Source of the DNA: Clavaria fumosa
Lineage: Eukaryota > Basidiomycota > Agaricomycetes > Agaricales > Clavariaceae
Assembly: GCA_951802425.1 (NCBI GenBank)
Contig: OX637801.1
Location: 2,852,001-2,916,000 of the forward strand
Length of the DNA: 64,000 bases
Direction: 5' to 3'
This document shows positions 11,893 through 23,124 of this stretch, one piece after another. The notes under the pieces are model-generated. The model ran no database searches, was not told the origin of the DNA, and worked only from the letters and a program-made list of their open reading frames with translations. A program made the position numbers and the translations under genes. Numbering within the stretch: the stretch's first letter is position 1; each line of letters begins with the position of its first letter.

Positions 11893-12606
11893 ATGCCGAC
11901 AACACCCCCGCCCGCTCAGCGTCGTCCTTGTCTGATACAAAGTTCGAGGCGATCCTTACCATCGATACGAGTTGCATCCTTATCTACCTCTTCCTAACAT
12001 TCAACTCCCATCTTCCGATTCAAATCTATCACATGATGTTGGAAGCAACACCTTCGGCACTGCTGTAGTACAGCAGACCAGTCATGCGAGTAGCAAAGTT
12101 CCATCGCGCAACGAAAGAGAATGTGCAGAACGAGTGTCTCCTGACCGAAAACGGCGCAGCGGCCCACGCGAGCGAATCAGCTGTACTGGTTTGTCTCTTT
12201 TCCTCCTTGGAGTCTCTGACAACGGGCTAAGAATGTAGAAGACGCAAGATAAAATGTGACAGGTTGGTTGTCAGCCGGTTATGCTATCTTCCCCGCAACT
12301 GATATCATCTCGATCTCTGAGGCAGCAACCTTGTGCCCCTTGCTCTAGTCGTGGGGAACAATTCAGGTGTGAGTGGAACGTTGGAGCTCCTTCGTATGTC
12401 TTTGCTGCTTCAGCTTCAGCTGCTAGCCAATATCTTACCTGAATAGCGAGAAAATTTTTGCAAGAGACGTTGAAAATCTCAAGCAGCAAAACCTTGAGCT
12501 TGAATCTAAAGTCCTCGAGCTTGAATCTAAAGTCCTCAGCCTCACTTCACGATTTCGCGACCTGAGCTCCCAATTTCATGACCTTAAATGCCTTCTCAGC
12601 CTCAAT
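11893..12606 (+). CDS. Orphan coiled-coil (leucine-zipper-like) protein, fragmentary model
   Basis: Not recognised. An open frame at about 12010-12180 reads NERECAERVSPDRKRRSGPRE, a basic patch slightly like the stretch before the basic region of some fungal bZIP factors. After a gap with no clear exon, a second frame at 12418-12606 reads EKIFARDVENLKQQNLELES and continues KVLELESKVLSLTSRFRDL to a stop after LNPLGSP. This has leucines at heptad spacing and a perfect 21-bp tandem duplication. No canonical bZIP basic region (N-x7-R) lies between them. It could be a decayed bZIP gene or a lineage-specific coiled-coil protein. The ATG at 11893 is only a candidate start. Confidence 0.3.
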
Positions 12607-12895
12607 CCGCTCGGGTCACCGTAAAAAATATGTAAAATTCATTCCCGCAATTTTACTCTCAAGAATACATGCTTGCGAAATCGCCGTTGTCGCTGCCAGA
12701 ACACCTAACGATGGTAGTAGCCTCGTGGTGTCTACGTCGGCGTGCCAGCACATAAATTCTATCCACTTGCCTGTCATTCCTGGTTCTACTCAGCATATGA
12801 TGTATTGTACTATAGAATGATTTTGATTCTCTTGCTTGCTGTGCTCACTCAAAGTAGTGACATTGCCTGCTCAACAAGTCACAATAACCGCTTTC
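12607..12895. other. Intergenic, upstream of GatA
   Basis: AT-richer 290-bp stretch between the orphan coiled-coil frame and the GatA start. It probably holds the GatA promoter and 5' leader. No distinct element is seen. Confidence 0.4.
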
Positions 12896-14845
12896 ATGTT
12901 GCGAGTAGGATGCGTCGCATTCATCCAACTCCCGCTTGTCCGCCACGTCTCGGCCGAGACATTTCGTCGGGCAATTGCATCGAAAGATGCGTTTATCAAT
13001 GCCATGGTCCATACCACCCCTCCGTCTTCATCAATGGGAGACTTTCCGCTCCATGGTCTTGTCGTAGCTGTAAAGGATAATATCTGCACTGCGTCAATGC
13101 CAACAACCTGTTCCTCTGAAATGTTACGGGGTGCGCTTTTGCACTGATTCTGTTATGCGCTTCTGATAGTGGGTAGGTTTTACATCCCCCTTTGATGCCA
13201 CGGTCGTGCATGCATTGCAGCGCGCCGGTGCTTACATCGTCGGCAAAACCAATTGCGACGAGTTCGGTATGGGGTCTGTTCTTTATTATACGTGCATAGA
13301 TGTGAGCTCATGCGCTTAAAACAGGTCGCTCAACATCCACACAATTCATGGACCTGTTGTGAACCCACATCAGGCCAGCACAGACACCGATCCCTGGCAT
13401 GAGAGAGAGGCTAGGTCCGCAGGTGGTAGTTCGGGTGGGAGTGCTGCTGCCGTGGTAGCTGGCATGTGCGACGCGTGAGCAGCCTATCCTTTAAAGTTTC
13501 CATATCTGAGGCGGATTCCGAAAGGCAGCGCGTTGGCCACTGACACTGGTGGGTCCACGCGACTGCCTGCATCTTATTGTGGTGTGGTGGGTCTGAAGCC
13601 TTCGTATGGTCTGATAAGCAGGTAATACTCAATTATTGTTAATTTAGGTGGCGTTCACTTATGCTCCCCAGATGGGGTGTGGTATCCTTCGCAGACAGCC
13701 TAGACTGCGTCGGCGTAATTGCAAGAAATGTAGAGACGACGAAGCGAGTTTTTGGTGACACGATTTCCCAGGTCACCAGACTATTTCTCATCATGAGCGC
13801 TAGATATTCTTTCTGTTTACGACTACAAGGACCCAACAACCGCAACGCCGGAAACAAGGAGAAAAGCCTCCGAAGTCATCAACGAGCGCCTCCATTCCTG
13901 GGAAGATGATGGAGACCTCACTGGACTGAGAATAGGCATCCCTTACGTATGTCGCTGCCTTTTCACGTCGTTTGCACTACATGTTGTTCGCACAGGAGTA
14001 TTTCCCGATGGAGTTATCTGCCTCAGTTCTCCCACCCCTGAGACAGATCCTTTCCACATTACAGTCTCTTGGAGCGACCCTCATATCCGTCTCCCTCCCT
14101 TCGACCTCGTACGCGCTCAGTGCATATTATGTATTAGCTAGCGCAGAGGCGAGTAGCAATATGGCCAGGTACGACGGCATTCAGTACGGTCCGTGGTTGC
14201 AAAAATTGGTTTTGAAATTGAGCGTTATGACTTAACCTTGGAATGCAGGCACTCGCACCGATCCACCTCAAGACGCCGACAAGACGGTGCCAGCGCAGGT
14301 ATACGCCCACACTCGTTCGCGGGGTTTTGGGGCCGAGGTCAAGAAGCGAATCCTGTTGGGCACCTACGCCCTCACAGCTGAGTGCGGAGCCCTGTTTCCT
14401 TTCATGCTGATCCTGTTGGAGCTGATATGTCTCTCCCAGCGCGTTTGATAACTACTTCCTGCAGGCGCAGCGGGTTCGCAACCGAGTGAGGGACGACTTC
14501 AGATGTGTGTTTCGCATGCGAGACGTCCTCAGCCTCCCACCCGCTCCAGAACCGCAGCCCGTGGCGCACCCTGCTGTCGACGCGCTCCTACACCTGTCCG
14601 CCATCCGCACGGCACCGCCTCTTCCCGGTCCCTGCGTGCCACCGTCGGCGCCGCTCGACGCATACGTGCAAGACGTCCTGACGGTGCCAGCATCTCTGGC
14701 TGGGCTTCCGGCCCTCAGTGTCCCTGCTGGACTTGCGGACGACGGTTGGCCCGTCGGCGTGAGCGTTGTTGGACAATGGGGAAGCGATCCTTTGGTCCTG
14801 AGACTCGGAGGTATCATCGAGAGACTTGTCCGTGGGGCGGCGTGA
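12896..14845 (+). CDS. HER2: Mitochondrial glutamyl-tRNA(Gln) amidotransferase subunit A (amidase signature family)
   Basis: GatA subunit of the mitochondrial GatFAB/GatCAB transamidase, which releases ammonia from glutamine to turn Glu-tRNA(Gln) into Gln-tRNA(Gln). The first in-frame ATG at 12896 ([20 protein letters not shown]) gives a basic, hydrophobic N-terminus fitting mitochondrial import. The amidase Ser-cisSer-Lys triad is complete: Lys in [12 protein letters not shown] (about 13060), cis-Ser in [16 protein letters not shown] (about 13425) and nucleophile Ser in [21 protein letters not shown] (about 13540). Also typical are [24 protein letters not shown] and [21 protein letters not shown]. 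The C-terminal exon gives [20 protein letters not shown] and ends RLVRGAA. The gene has many short introns. It is convergent with RIM2. Confidence 0.9.
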
Positions 14846-14976
14846 GCCAAAAAATAAGTGTATACGTGCGACGATGGTACAATGCAGAGCAAGTTATAAA
14901 GGGAGGTAAATTTTGATGACCATGCAGGCCGAAGTACCCAAAGAAAGCAGGGTGCAAGATACTCATGCCATCTAGA

Positions 14977-16208
14977 CTAAACACCTCCCGCTCCGCCCCA
15001 TCGTAACACACTTTCATATATCACAAACATGACTGCCGCATTGGGCACGACGCGCATTAAATGCGCGGTAAGGCCGCCGTACAGAGAACGTGCGCCCTCC
15101 TCCGCAATGACCAAACGGAGGGTTTGCCACAGCCCGGTGTATTTGAGAACGCCATTTATCCTGGGTTGCCGTAATCGTGTCCGAAGGACCTGCATGAATA
15201 TCAGAGAAAGAGCATCAGAGAGAAAGACAAGATAGTCAACGGCACGTCTCAGAAAGAGCTGCCAACGGGGCGCACCTCGTGTGGGTACGTGATCACTGTA
15301 CCGACGAGTTTCGCCGTCCCGGCGCTGCCGAACAACCCCAGCCATTCCATCACAGGGCCACGTCCCTGGGCATGCTTGTTGATCCTCTTCAGACGCTCGT
15401 ACAACACCCACTGGACCGTGGTCTCCGTGACGCCGAGATAGCTCGCGCTGAGGCCCTTATAGAATCCACGCACACCCTCGACGCGCATGATGTCCTTGAT
15501 GATCGTCCAGCTGTTCCACGCGCCGCGCCCGGCCAAGGAGGAGAGCTGCATGCGCGTTTTGACGACCCAGATCGGGTTCGTCACCGTGCCCGTGACGACG
15601 CCCGCGACCATGGCGGCGCTGAGGTGCACGTAGCTGTTTTCCTGCCCGCCGTTGAACGCACCCGCGATGATCTGCTTCCCATTGCCGTACGTGAAGAAGT
15701 TGATCGACCGCGCGGGCACGACGCCCACCAGCGTGGCGCCGAGGCCGCGAAACAGGGCGCGTGGGGACTCCTCTCGATATATGTCCCTAGTGAAGGGGTG
15801 CGCATCATGAGCCATTCTCTCCGCTGCTCAGAAAAAAAAGAAAGGCACAGACCGAAGTATATGCCCAGTCTCTACGACATTCCACAGTAAGTTTCCTGCA
15901 GGTCTCGAGATCGCCACGGCGGTGCCGCCTGCGCCGCCGTTCCCACCAGTCACGACTTGCATGGAGACTCGTTTTCGCTGGTAAAGGCTCGACTGTAGTC
16001 GTGTCCGCACGACGTCAAAAGGGCTGGTGAGAATAGCCCCGCACATCCCACCCAACCTGTTCAAGTGTTAACGCTATAACGTACATCGGACCCTGTCGAA
16101 GATATTGCAAACGCACCCTCCTGCCGCAAAATGCTGCCATGATTTTGCTGGTAGAAGATTAATTCTTAGTTGGGAGGGCGAATGTGATGATGAAGGTGTA
16201 GCTGGCAT
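14977..16208 (-). CDS. RIM2: Mitochondrial pyrimidine-nucleotide carrier (Rim2 / SLC25A33-36)
   Basis: Inner-membrane carrier that brings pyrimidine (deoxy)nucleoside triphosphates into the matrix for mtDNA and mtRNA synthesis. Exon 1 starts MPATPSSSHSPSQLRINL and ends KSWQHFAAGG. A GTGCGT..AG intron joins it to LGGMCGAILTSPFDVVRTRLQ, the first carrier signature (PFDVVRTRLQ). The second repeat has VTNPIWVVKTRMQLS, where tryptophan in the signature is typical of SLC25A33/36 and not of most carriers. The third is TYPHEV|VRTRLRQPR. Also seen are ESPRALFRGLGATLVGVVPAR and RSLYGGLTAHLMRVVPNAAV. The stop follows GGAGGV at 14977. All three repeats look intact, so it should be functional. Confidence 0.92.
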
Positions 16209-16730
16209 GTCCTTGTGAAAGATGCAAGGCTGCGAGCCTGGCTGGAATGAAGTGTCTGAGCCGAGCCTGACTTTTTTTTTTCGGTCAGCCACGTGAGCGG
16301 CGTGCCGACACCTGATAAGATAACGGGTGCTATAGTAAAGAGATAAGATACGTCGTCCTCAACGAAACCGATGAAGTCAAACATCATCAGACTAGGTTTG
16401 TTTCAAATCAAATTACAGTACATAGTAACGAAGCTTGCGATCTACAGAATCGTGTCGCAATACTGCTGTACAATGATTCATCACAATTTAGCCTCAGGAA
16501 TACCCAAAACAGTCAGCTAAGCTATCTTATCAGACCGTACGGCCAGATCCAGTCGTTAGTGGCGGTGGAGCTCGCACCCAGCAAGGACAATGTCTCAAAA
16601 CTCAGATTGTGGTGAGCGGTGAGCGCGTGAGCTTGCTTTGAGAGCGACTCAAGGGCGACTCCTGTGCCAATAATCTGAAGCGGTCCGGAGTCGGAGTTTC
16701 GAAAAACCTTTTTAGCCAACAACCACCACC
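16209..16730. promoter_or_regulatory. Divergent intergenic region RIM2 / MYND gene
   Basis: About 520 bp between the start of RIM2 (-) and the start of the MYND gene (+), so it should contain both promoters. It holds a short T run near 16270. No recognised binding site could be assigned by eye. Confidence 0.5.
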
Positions 16731-17794
16731 ATGTCCACAGGATTCGCCCTCTTCCAACGCGCCGAGCACGCCTATCATCGAGGAAACATCAACGCCGCAT
16801 TCGAGCTGTACCAAAAATCCATCAAAAAAATCATCAGGGACGAGGACGTCACCGCGCTCTTCCCGCCGCACATGCTGCGCATGCTGCCAGACAACATGCT
16901 GCGAGAGGTCCTGGCGCAGGTCTGGTGCAACTTCTGCGGCTTCCTCCGCGACCCGCAGATGTCCTTCCCGCGCGAGTCGCATCCAGACGCCTTCAAGCTG
17001 CTCGACTCCTTCCGTCCCTCCTCCTCCTCCTTCGCCGCCGCCGCGTCCCATCCCCAGTTCGCGCACACAGCGCATGCACGCGTGCTCCTCAAGGGCATCC
17101 AGATCGTCGCCGGGATGACGCTCGGGGTCCTCGCATGGGACGCGCGCGACCGCGCGACCGCAGCGAAGCGCTACAAAGAGACGCTCGACCTCGCCGCGAC
17201 GCCGCACGCGCCCTTCTTCTACGGCAGCAGCAGCAGTCCGCCCCCGCCCCCGCCCCCGCCCCCGCCCCCGCCGCCGGCCGGCGCGTCCGCGCTCGAGCGC
17301 TGGTTCGGCGCCGAGGCCGCGCAGGCGCGGGACAACCTCGACATGCTCCTCGCGCAGGACCGCCTCCGCGACGTGATGCTCCCCGGCGGCGCCGGCGCGA
17401 AGCCGCAGCGGAAGGAGGTGGTCGCGCTGCCGCTGGGCGTGCCGCGCCAGGACAAGACGGGCGCGGTGACGATGGAGTCCTCGGTCGTCTTCGCGTCGGA
17501 CGCGTGTGGCCACTGCGGCAAACGGGACGTCAAGCTCATGCGCTGCAGCCGCTGCAAGAAAATGCCCTGTGAGTAACGCCGCTTTGAAGTGCTGGAAATG
17601 GCCGGTCAGACGGCCCACGGCTCACACTGAACTTTTTGTTTTGCAGATTGCAACGCTGAATGTCAACGAGCGCACTGGAAGTACGTCGGTCTCGTCCATA
17701 TACAATGTACCCATGACTCATACCGACGATCTAAATTTTCTCATCAAGGGCCCACAAGGCGTCGTCATGCGTGGCCAAGCAAATAATTAATTAA
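16731..17794 (+). CDS. MYND-type zinc-finger protein
   Basis: Start MSTGFALFQRAEHAYHRGNI. The N-terminal half resembles a TPR-like helical region (AEHAYHRGNINAAFELYQKS). A GC-rich middle follows with a run of 13 prolines encoded by repeated CCCCCG (about 17238-17275). The C-terminus is a MYND finger rebuilt across two introns: CGHCGKRDVKLMRCSRCKKM, then P-YCNAECQRAHW, then KAHKASSC, which gives the complete C-C-C-C-C-C-H-C set. The stop after QIIN is at 17794, so the finger is C-terminal. MYND fingers bind proline-rich partners. The target here is unknown; no SET domain is present, so it is not a SMYD methyltransferase. Confidence 0.85.
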
Positions 17795-18581
17795 TTATGC
17801 AACGCCTTCACCGCCCTATCTGTCTATTTCCACCCCTGCTTGATGAACTTCTGCGCCTTGTTTGGAACACAGCCCGCGCCATACTTGCTCTTGAATCGCT
17901 GTCTGCGAGTATACTAATTCGAAATGAAGATTACAGTAAAAAGGTATCGACGAATGGAGCAGCTGTTATTGTAATCGCTTTCATTTTATAACCAACCGTA
18001 TATATATGCTCATGTCCACAAGTACCTCATTTTCTGAAATGATAATCAAGTTTACAAGTGCGCACGAAGGCAGTGGTCCGCTCTGCCTCGACCTCATAAA
18101 GGTGAGAACATGCAATAGCCAAAAACGTACACCGATGAACAAAAGCAGTAGCCGAGCCAAGCCAAGTCAAGACCCCCCCAAAAAAGGGGAGGAAAATGAT
18201 GGATGTCTATCATTTTTTAAAAATACTCTTGTTCCTGATGGCGGTGGACCCATCCACCCCGCGTCGAGGGGGAAAGGCAAGGAAACGGAATGATCACAAT
18301 CACTACTCCTCCTCATCCAACCCCCCCAAAAAAGAAAAAAAGAAACGACAGATCCAGCAAGTCTATCAGTACAGCAACAGCAACGTCCGCACACCCACCC
18401 CCCCACCCGCCATCTTTTTTTTTTAATTAAAAAAAAATAAGAAAAACCTGTCAGCCCGTCACCCCCTCTTCTCCCGCGTGCGTGAGCACGACGACAATCT
18501 CGGATGGGAATGGGTGGGATGAATGGTAACCCCGTCGCGATGTAACCGGGGCTGATGTCGTCAGGAGTTTTTTTTTCTTCT
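17795..18581. other. Low-complexity intergenic region between convergent genes
   Basis: About 790 bp holding the 3' ends of the MYND gene (+) and the DUF6534 gene (-). It is rich in homopolymer runs (C7, A and T tracts near 18175, 18320 and 18410-18440) and short repeats. There is no credible ORF. Confidence 0.5.
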
Positions 18582-20994
18582 TCAAACGTCAGTTGTGATC
18601 CGCTCGAGGACCACATCGCCTGGCTTGTCCGCCGTCGCCTGGCTCGACTGCTGTACGACACAGACACGGACACACGACGTCAGCACAACCCACGACACAG
18701 ACACAGGCACAAAACGTCTCCCCCGCCAAAAAAAAAACGAAGAAAAAAAAGAAAAGAAAGAAAGGAACAGACGAACATCCACATCAAGCTCCGCCAGCTC
18801 GTCGTCCCCATCCCGTCGATACTCATGCGTGTTCGTGATCCTAATCGAGATCTGCGTCGGCAGGTGCTGCTGCTGTTGCTGTTGCTGCTGCGAGTGCAAG
18901 TGCGAGTGCAGTTGCGAGTGTGGCCGCTGCTGCGCATGCTGCAGGCCCAGCGTCCCCGCCGAGCGGCCCACATTGAAGCTCGGCATCGTCTGCAGCTTGC
19001 CCAGGTCCTTCAGCGACAGCGACAGGTTGTCCGTGTGGTTGTCCGCCGCCGCGCGGATCCCCTGCCGCGCATTCAGCGTCGCGAGGAGCGAGTTCGAGTA
19101 CACTAATCGGTGGGGGGGGGACATCACAATTAGTATTTCGTTGTGTTTTTTTTGGGTGGTTAGAAAGGGGGGGTGTACGCACGTCGGCCCATCATGAAGA
19201 AGAAGCAGATGTAGATGAACGTATTGGGCGCCAGCAAGATCTTCCGCCAGCTCAGAGGTCAGCAGCAGCACAGGTACGCGCCGGCGGGCACACCGCACGC
19301 ACAGAAATGAGGCTCGCCACCGCACAAACGCTCGTCAGCAAGCCCGTGTTCACCGCGAACATGATCTGCCCCGACCACGACCCCAACCAAAGCCACGTCA
19401 AAACACAGGAACCCCAGAAGCGCCAAAACACGCACCAGCTTATTGATCATCGTGTCCGACCGCTGGAAGCCCGTCCGGCTGCGGTGCAGCACCATGCAAA
19501 GCACCGTCGCGATGAGCACGTCCCCGAGCGCCGCGAGCGCGTTCACGGTAATGCTCAGTTGCTGTCCGTGGCCAAACAAACATGAGTGCAACCACCCCCC
19601 GGCGACGTGAGTGATGAGAGGACCAGACGGGAGGAAGGACAAACAGACCTTGAGCGCCTTGAGCTCCGCGAACGTGCTGAATCGGAAGCTAGAAAAAGGG
19701 GGGAGGGAAAGAAAAAAAACACAAAAAGTCAGGCTAAGGTCCTATCAACCGGTTTGGGGTGACCAAGACGCACGACTTGATGACATAGGCTGAAATAAAT
19801 AAAAAACCCGAGCCGCACCGTCAGCCCGTAGAGAGGAAAGGAAAGGAACGCGGTCGTACCCAGCACACAACCTGGTCACGGAAACAGGGCATGGGTTCAG
19901 CTTGGGGGTGGGGTGGGGTGGGGTCTCGAGATGAGACGGGGGGGGGCGTTTCTCACCGAATTCGCTGAACACGAGAAGGAGCTGGACGGGCACACGGCTG
20001 AGAACGAGGAAAAGAAACGGCGTCGCGGACGAAACGGCAGCTTACCACGACGAGGGTGAGCGGGATGTTGTTTCCGCTCACTAAAGCGCACCAACACGCA
20101 TTTCTTTCAGTTGAGCACAGTACCCGAGGAATCAGCCGGAGGGGATACGTACGTCGCCAGACACGCATAGTGAGGAACCTGGCGAGGAGGGTTAGAGGAG
20201 AGGATACGATGGTGATGGGCTGCAGGGACGTACAATTGCACCAAGAGCGCAGTGAATCCCTACGTCGCAGATGATGATATATGAGCTCGATCACATGCGC
20301 AAAAGAGCCGAGACTCACGTTGAACAGGACCTCGACCTGTCCACGTCGCGCAATGAGCCCGCTTGCACCAAACACAAGGAAGACGGACACCCACGAGGAG
20401 ACTCCAAACCAGGAGCGTTAGTCTCACCGGATTGTTGAAGTTCGTTATCGTATAGTCGTACACTGTCGAAAAGAAAGGAAAACCCCGTGAGACGTTTCTC
20501 CGCGCTCTTGCAAGCGGAGGAAGACACACGCACGAGTATGCGAGATGAGTGCCTGGTGGATGAAGTCGAACACCAGCACCACCGCGACCTGTCCGACGCG
20601 GTGATCAGAGACAGCGAAAAAAGAAGAAGCGATCAAGCAGACGGGAGATACGAACGAGAAGCTTGATATACCACAGGTCCTTGGGGTAGCTATTATAGTA
20701 CAGCCACGCCTGGACGCACGATACTGTATTCGCGATGTGAGATGGGCAAGCACCTCCAAGAGAATGGAACGCGTTTCCTTACCACCGAAGAGCCTAGAAA
20801 CGAGAGAACGCAGACGTTGAGCGCGAGACTACAAGCAGAGAGGCAAGATAGTATGCACGTACCCCCCCGCGACCGAGACACCGACGAACATGGCGCCGAG
20901 CCTGCCGACGTCTGTCTGTCAATAATGCGCTGATAGAAGGTGTAAGACATACATACGTTGAGTCAAGAATTAGGACGGTCGGCGGTGTGGCCAT
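18582..20994 (-). CDS. DUF6534 integral membrane protein (Agaricomycete family)
   Basis: Seven-helix membrane protein of unknown function, of a type present in many copies in mushroom genomes. Start MATPPTVLILDST at 20994, spliced to LGAMFVGVSVAGG. Then come VQAWLYYNSYPKDLWYIK with a following hydrophobic segment, VYDYTITNFNNPVRLTLLVWS, a helix near 20250-20400, and the DUF6534 signature SITVNALAALGDVLIATVLC continuing MVLHRSRTGFQRSDTMINKL. NTFIYICFFFMMGR is spliced to VYSNSLLATLNARQGI, the usual family ending of the transmembrane part. The cytoplasmic tail carries a polyglutamine run encoded by CAG/CAA (about 18863-18893) and His/Ser repeats. The tail ends ERITTDV after a further intron. More than ten short introns are likely, so internal borders are approximate. 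Confidence 0.82.
18860..18896. repeat. CTG/TTG (polyGln) trinucleotide repeat in the DUF6534 tail
   Basis: The plus strand shows CTG and TTG triplets in a row; read on the minus strand they give about eight consecutive glutamines. The flanks are also imperfect repeats encoding LHSHLHS-type residues. Such tracts vary in length between strains. Confidence 0.75.
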
Positions 20995-22437
20995 GACGAG
21001 GTAGGGGTAGTGGCAGGGATAGGGTTGATCGATTGCAAGGGGATGTCAGAGCGGGAGAGAGTGAAGGGGTAAAGGTGAGAAGGTGAAATCGTATCGTATT
21101 GAATTTAAATGAGACGGGAGAAGGACGGTGATTGGTCGGGTCGAAATGCGAAGTACGAGCTTGTTTGTTGAAGAGAAGACGGTTACGGTAATGTAATTGG
21201 ATTCAATTACTAACGGAAGTAAAATAAGTCAGTTCCCCCTTTTCCCCTTTGTTGAAGAGAGAGATCGAAAATATGACGTACATTGAAATTGGATACTGAT
21301 CGAATACAACGATTTCAACTTACAATATCAAACAGACCAAGTAACCGTTGAACTCTCTTCCGTTCTAGGTTGGATGAGTAACGTCGTGGGAGTGGGATGG
21401 TGGATCTCAATCACGCGCGTGTCGAACAACCCCCCCTTTTTTTGTCTGAATTCGGTGTCAAACAAAGCTTGAGGGGCCCAAGGACGTGGTAGGACGCGTC
21501 GCACGAGAAGGAGGAGGGGAGGGGAGGGTCCATGGGAAAAAGAGAGAGATTTATATGGCCAGTTGCCCTATCCGATGGCCCTGAACCCGGGGGATGTGTA
21601 CGGTACGTGGTAAATGTTGCATCCCGGCCGAAGACAGGGACGATGAAGGGAAAGGGAAAAACTATGTTTGACGGAGGCAATTTCTATAAATGGTAGTGTG
21701 TATAGGTTAGGGTTATTATGTCATCCAAACCAAAGCGATTATGGGATCATCGTTTTTGATGAAAGAGGGTAGAACAGGACAGAACAGATGTCGATCCCCT
21801 CCGTTAGCGTCAGTTCAACCATCAAAGGGAAATGCGAAAACAGCGAGTCGTCTACTCTCCCTTTGTCGTTTACTAGCACCATCGGGGAATGGCAGCGCAC
21901 CGCCTCACGTACACACAACGTCCGCTCTATCGTTCAGTGCCTGGTGATGATGTGGCCTAGTACAACGACAAAGGGCTGCTTGTTCTGCTCCCTGCTTTGG
22001 TTAGGTTGATCCTTGATCGCAAGGAGCTAGAGCGTCAGACTGAGCTGAGATGGGGACAGTAATACTACACATGGATTCGTTATTGGGGACTACTCTACTG
22101 AACTTAAAAGCTGCTCATGAATGTACGGACTAAATGCGAATGGTAAAGAGGCCAGATGATGCAAAAGGGTCTGATGCACGACAAAGGGGAGGGACGTTGC
22201 AAGAATGCGTGGACACAGACATGCGGGCAGAATATACAGATCTAGGGTTGGATTAGGGCAATGAATTATCGTACCAAGAAGGCGAAAGGAAAGAGGAAGG
22301 AAATAAAAAGAGGTCCAAATAAATATATGGGGGCTCGCCTGGACGGCGGCCCATAAAACTCAAAAAACCCACGACCCAAGTGGGGAGCAGAGGGCGTCAA
22401 TACGCCCTCTAGCGGGTGACACCAGCAGCAGCGTGGC
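20995..22437. other. Intergenic region upstream of the DUF6534 gene; no gene seen
   Basis: About 1.4 kb. It should include the DUF6534 promoter at its left end and the 3' region of the minus-strand orphan ORF at its right end. Several purine-rich stretches occur (for example GGGGAGGGGAGGG near 21512). Short ORFs here show no family motif or exon pattern. Confidence 0.45.
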
Positions 22438-23124
22438 TCATGACGCGCTCTTTCCCGGCCTGTGTGCGTCCTGCGCAGACGTCGGGATTTCGGGGAGCGG
22501 TGTCGTTGGCGGGGGGCGGGCAGGTGCCGCGGGGGCCGCGCGTCGCCGGATGATCCTTACGCCAGGCATCGCCACCGCTGCTGGCTTAGGTGCTGACACA
22601 GACACGGGCGTGGCCCCAGTGCCGGTAACCGTATTAGTGTTCGCAGGGGCGGGCGCGGGCGCACCCGCCTCGCGCCAGCTGGCGGTGCTCCCGCTGCGGC
22701 TGCGCCCGCGGCCGTGTGCGACCGCCGCAGCGGCGGCGGCGGCAGCGAAGGCGGCGGAGGGGGCACACGACCGCCGGGGCGAGAGGTGCTTCATGGACGC
22801 GGAGGAGCGGCGCCGGCGCCGCGGGAGGGGCAGGGGGCCCACGGCGGTGGTGGACGTGGGTGTGGGCGTGGGCGTCGTGTGCGGGGGCGTGTGCAGCGGG
22901 CTCGAGGGGATGAGGAGTGGCGGCGGGTTGACGCCGGGCGGGCGGCGCCAGGCGCTGTGGCCCGTGCTGGTGTCGTGACCGTCGTGGCCGTTGTCGTGGT
23001 CGTGGCAGACGTCGTCATCGTCCATGTCATCGGTGTCGACGGTATCGACGACGAGGGCGGGTGTGGAGGGGAATGTGCGTGTGTAGTACAGCCCGGCGGA
23101 GAAGAGCGCAGAGAAGGCGGTCAT
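22438..23124 (-). CDS. Hypothetical low-complexity protein (228 aa)
   Basis: Not recognised. Single uninterrupted frame MTAFSALFSAGLYYTRTFPS to a stop after GKSAS. It has a short hydrophobic start, then an acidic Asp/His block (DTDDMDDDDVCHDHDNGHDG), a Pro/Thr-rich stretch, a basic run (PRRRRRSS), an alanine run and a Pro/Ala-rich C-terminus. The absence of introns is unlike most neighbours. The opposite strand is also open over much of the span because of the high GC content, so the frame could be fortuitous. The ATG lies just past a TTAAC context and its minus-strand leader is pyrimidine- and A-rich. Confidence 0.4.
   Translation of the reverse strand: MTAFSALFSAGLYYTRTFPSTPALVVDTVDTDDMDDDDVCHDHDNGHDGHDTSTGHSAWRRPPGVNPPPLLIPSSPLHTPPHTTPTPTPTSTTAVGPLPLPRRRRRSSASMKHLSPRRSCAPSAAFAAAAAAAAVAHGRGRSRSGSTASWREAGAPAPAPANTNTVTGTGATPVSVSAPKPAAVAMPGVRIIRRRAAPAAPARPPPTTPLPEIPTSAQDAHRPGKSAS

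Noticed and set aside
15279..15890. 203-codon plus-strand ORF over the RIM2 exons
   Set aside because: Antisense shadow of carrier repeats that are unambiguous on the minus strand.
16602..17618. 338-codon minus-strand ORF opposite the MYND gene
   Set aside because: Arg/His/Glu-rich shadow created by GC-rich third positions of the MYND exon; no family motif, while the plus strand gives a complete zinc finger across introns.
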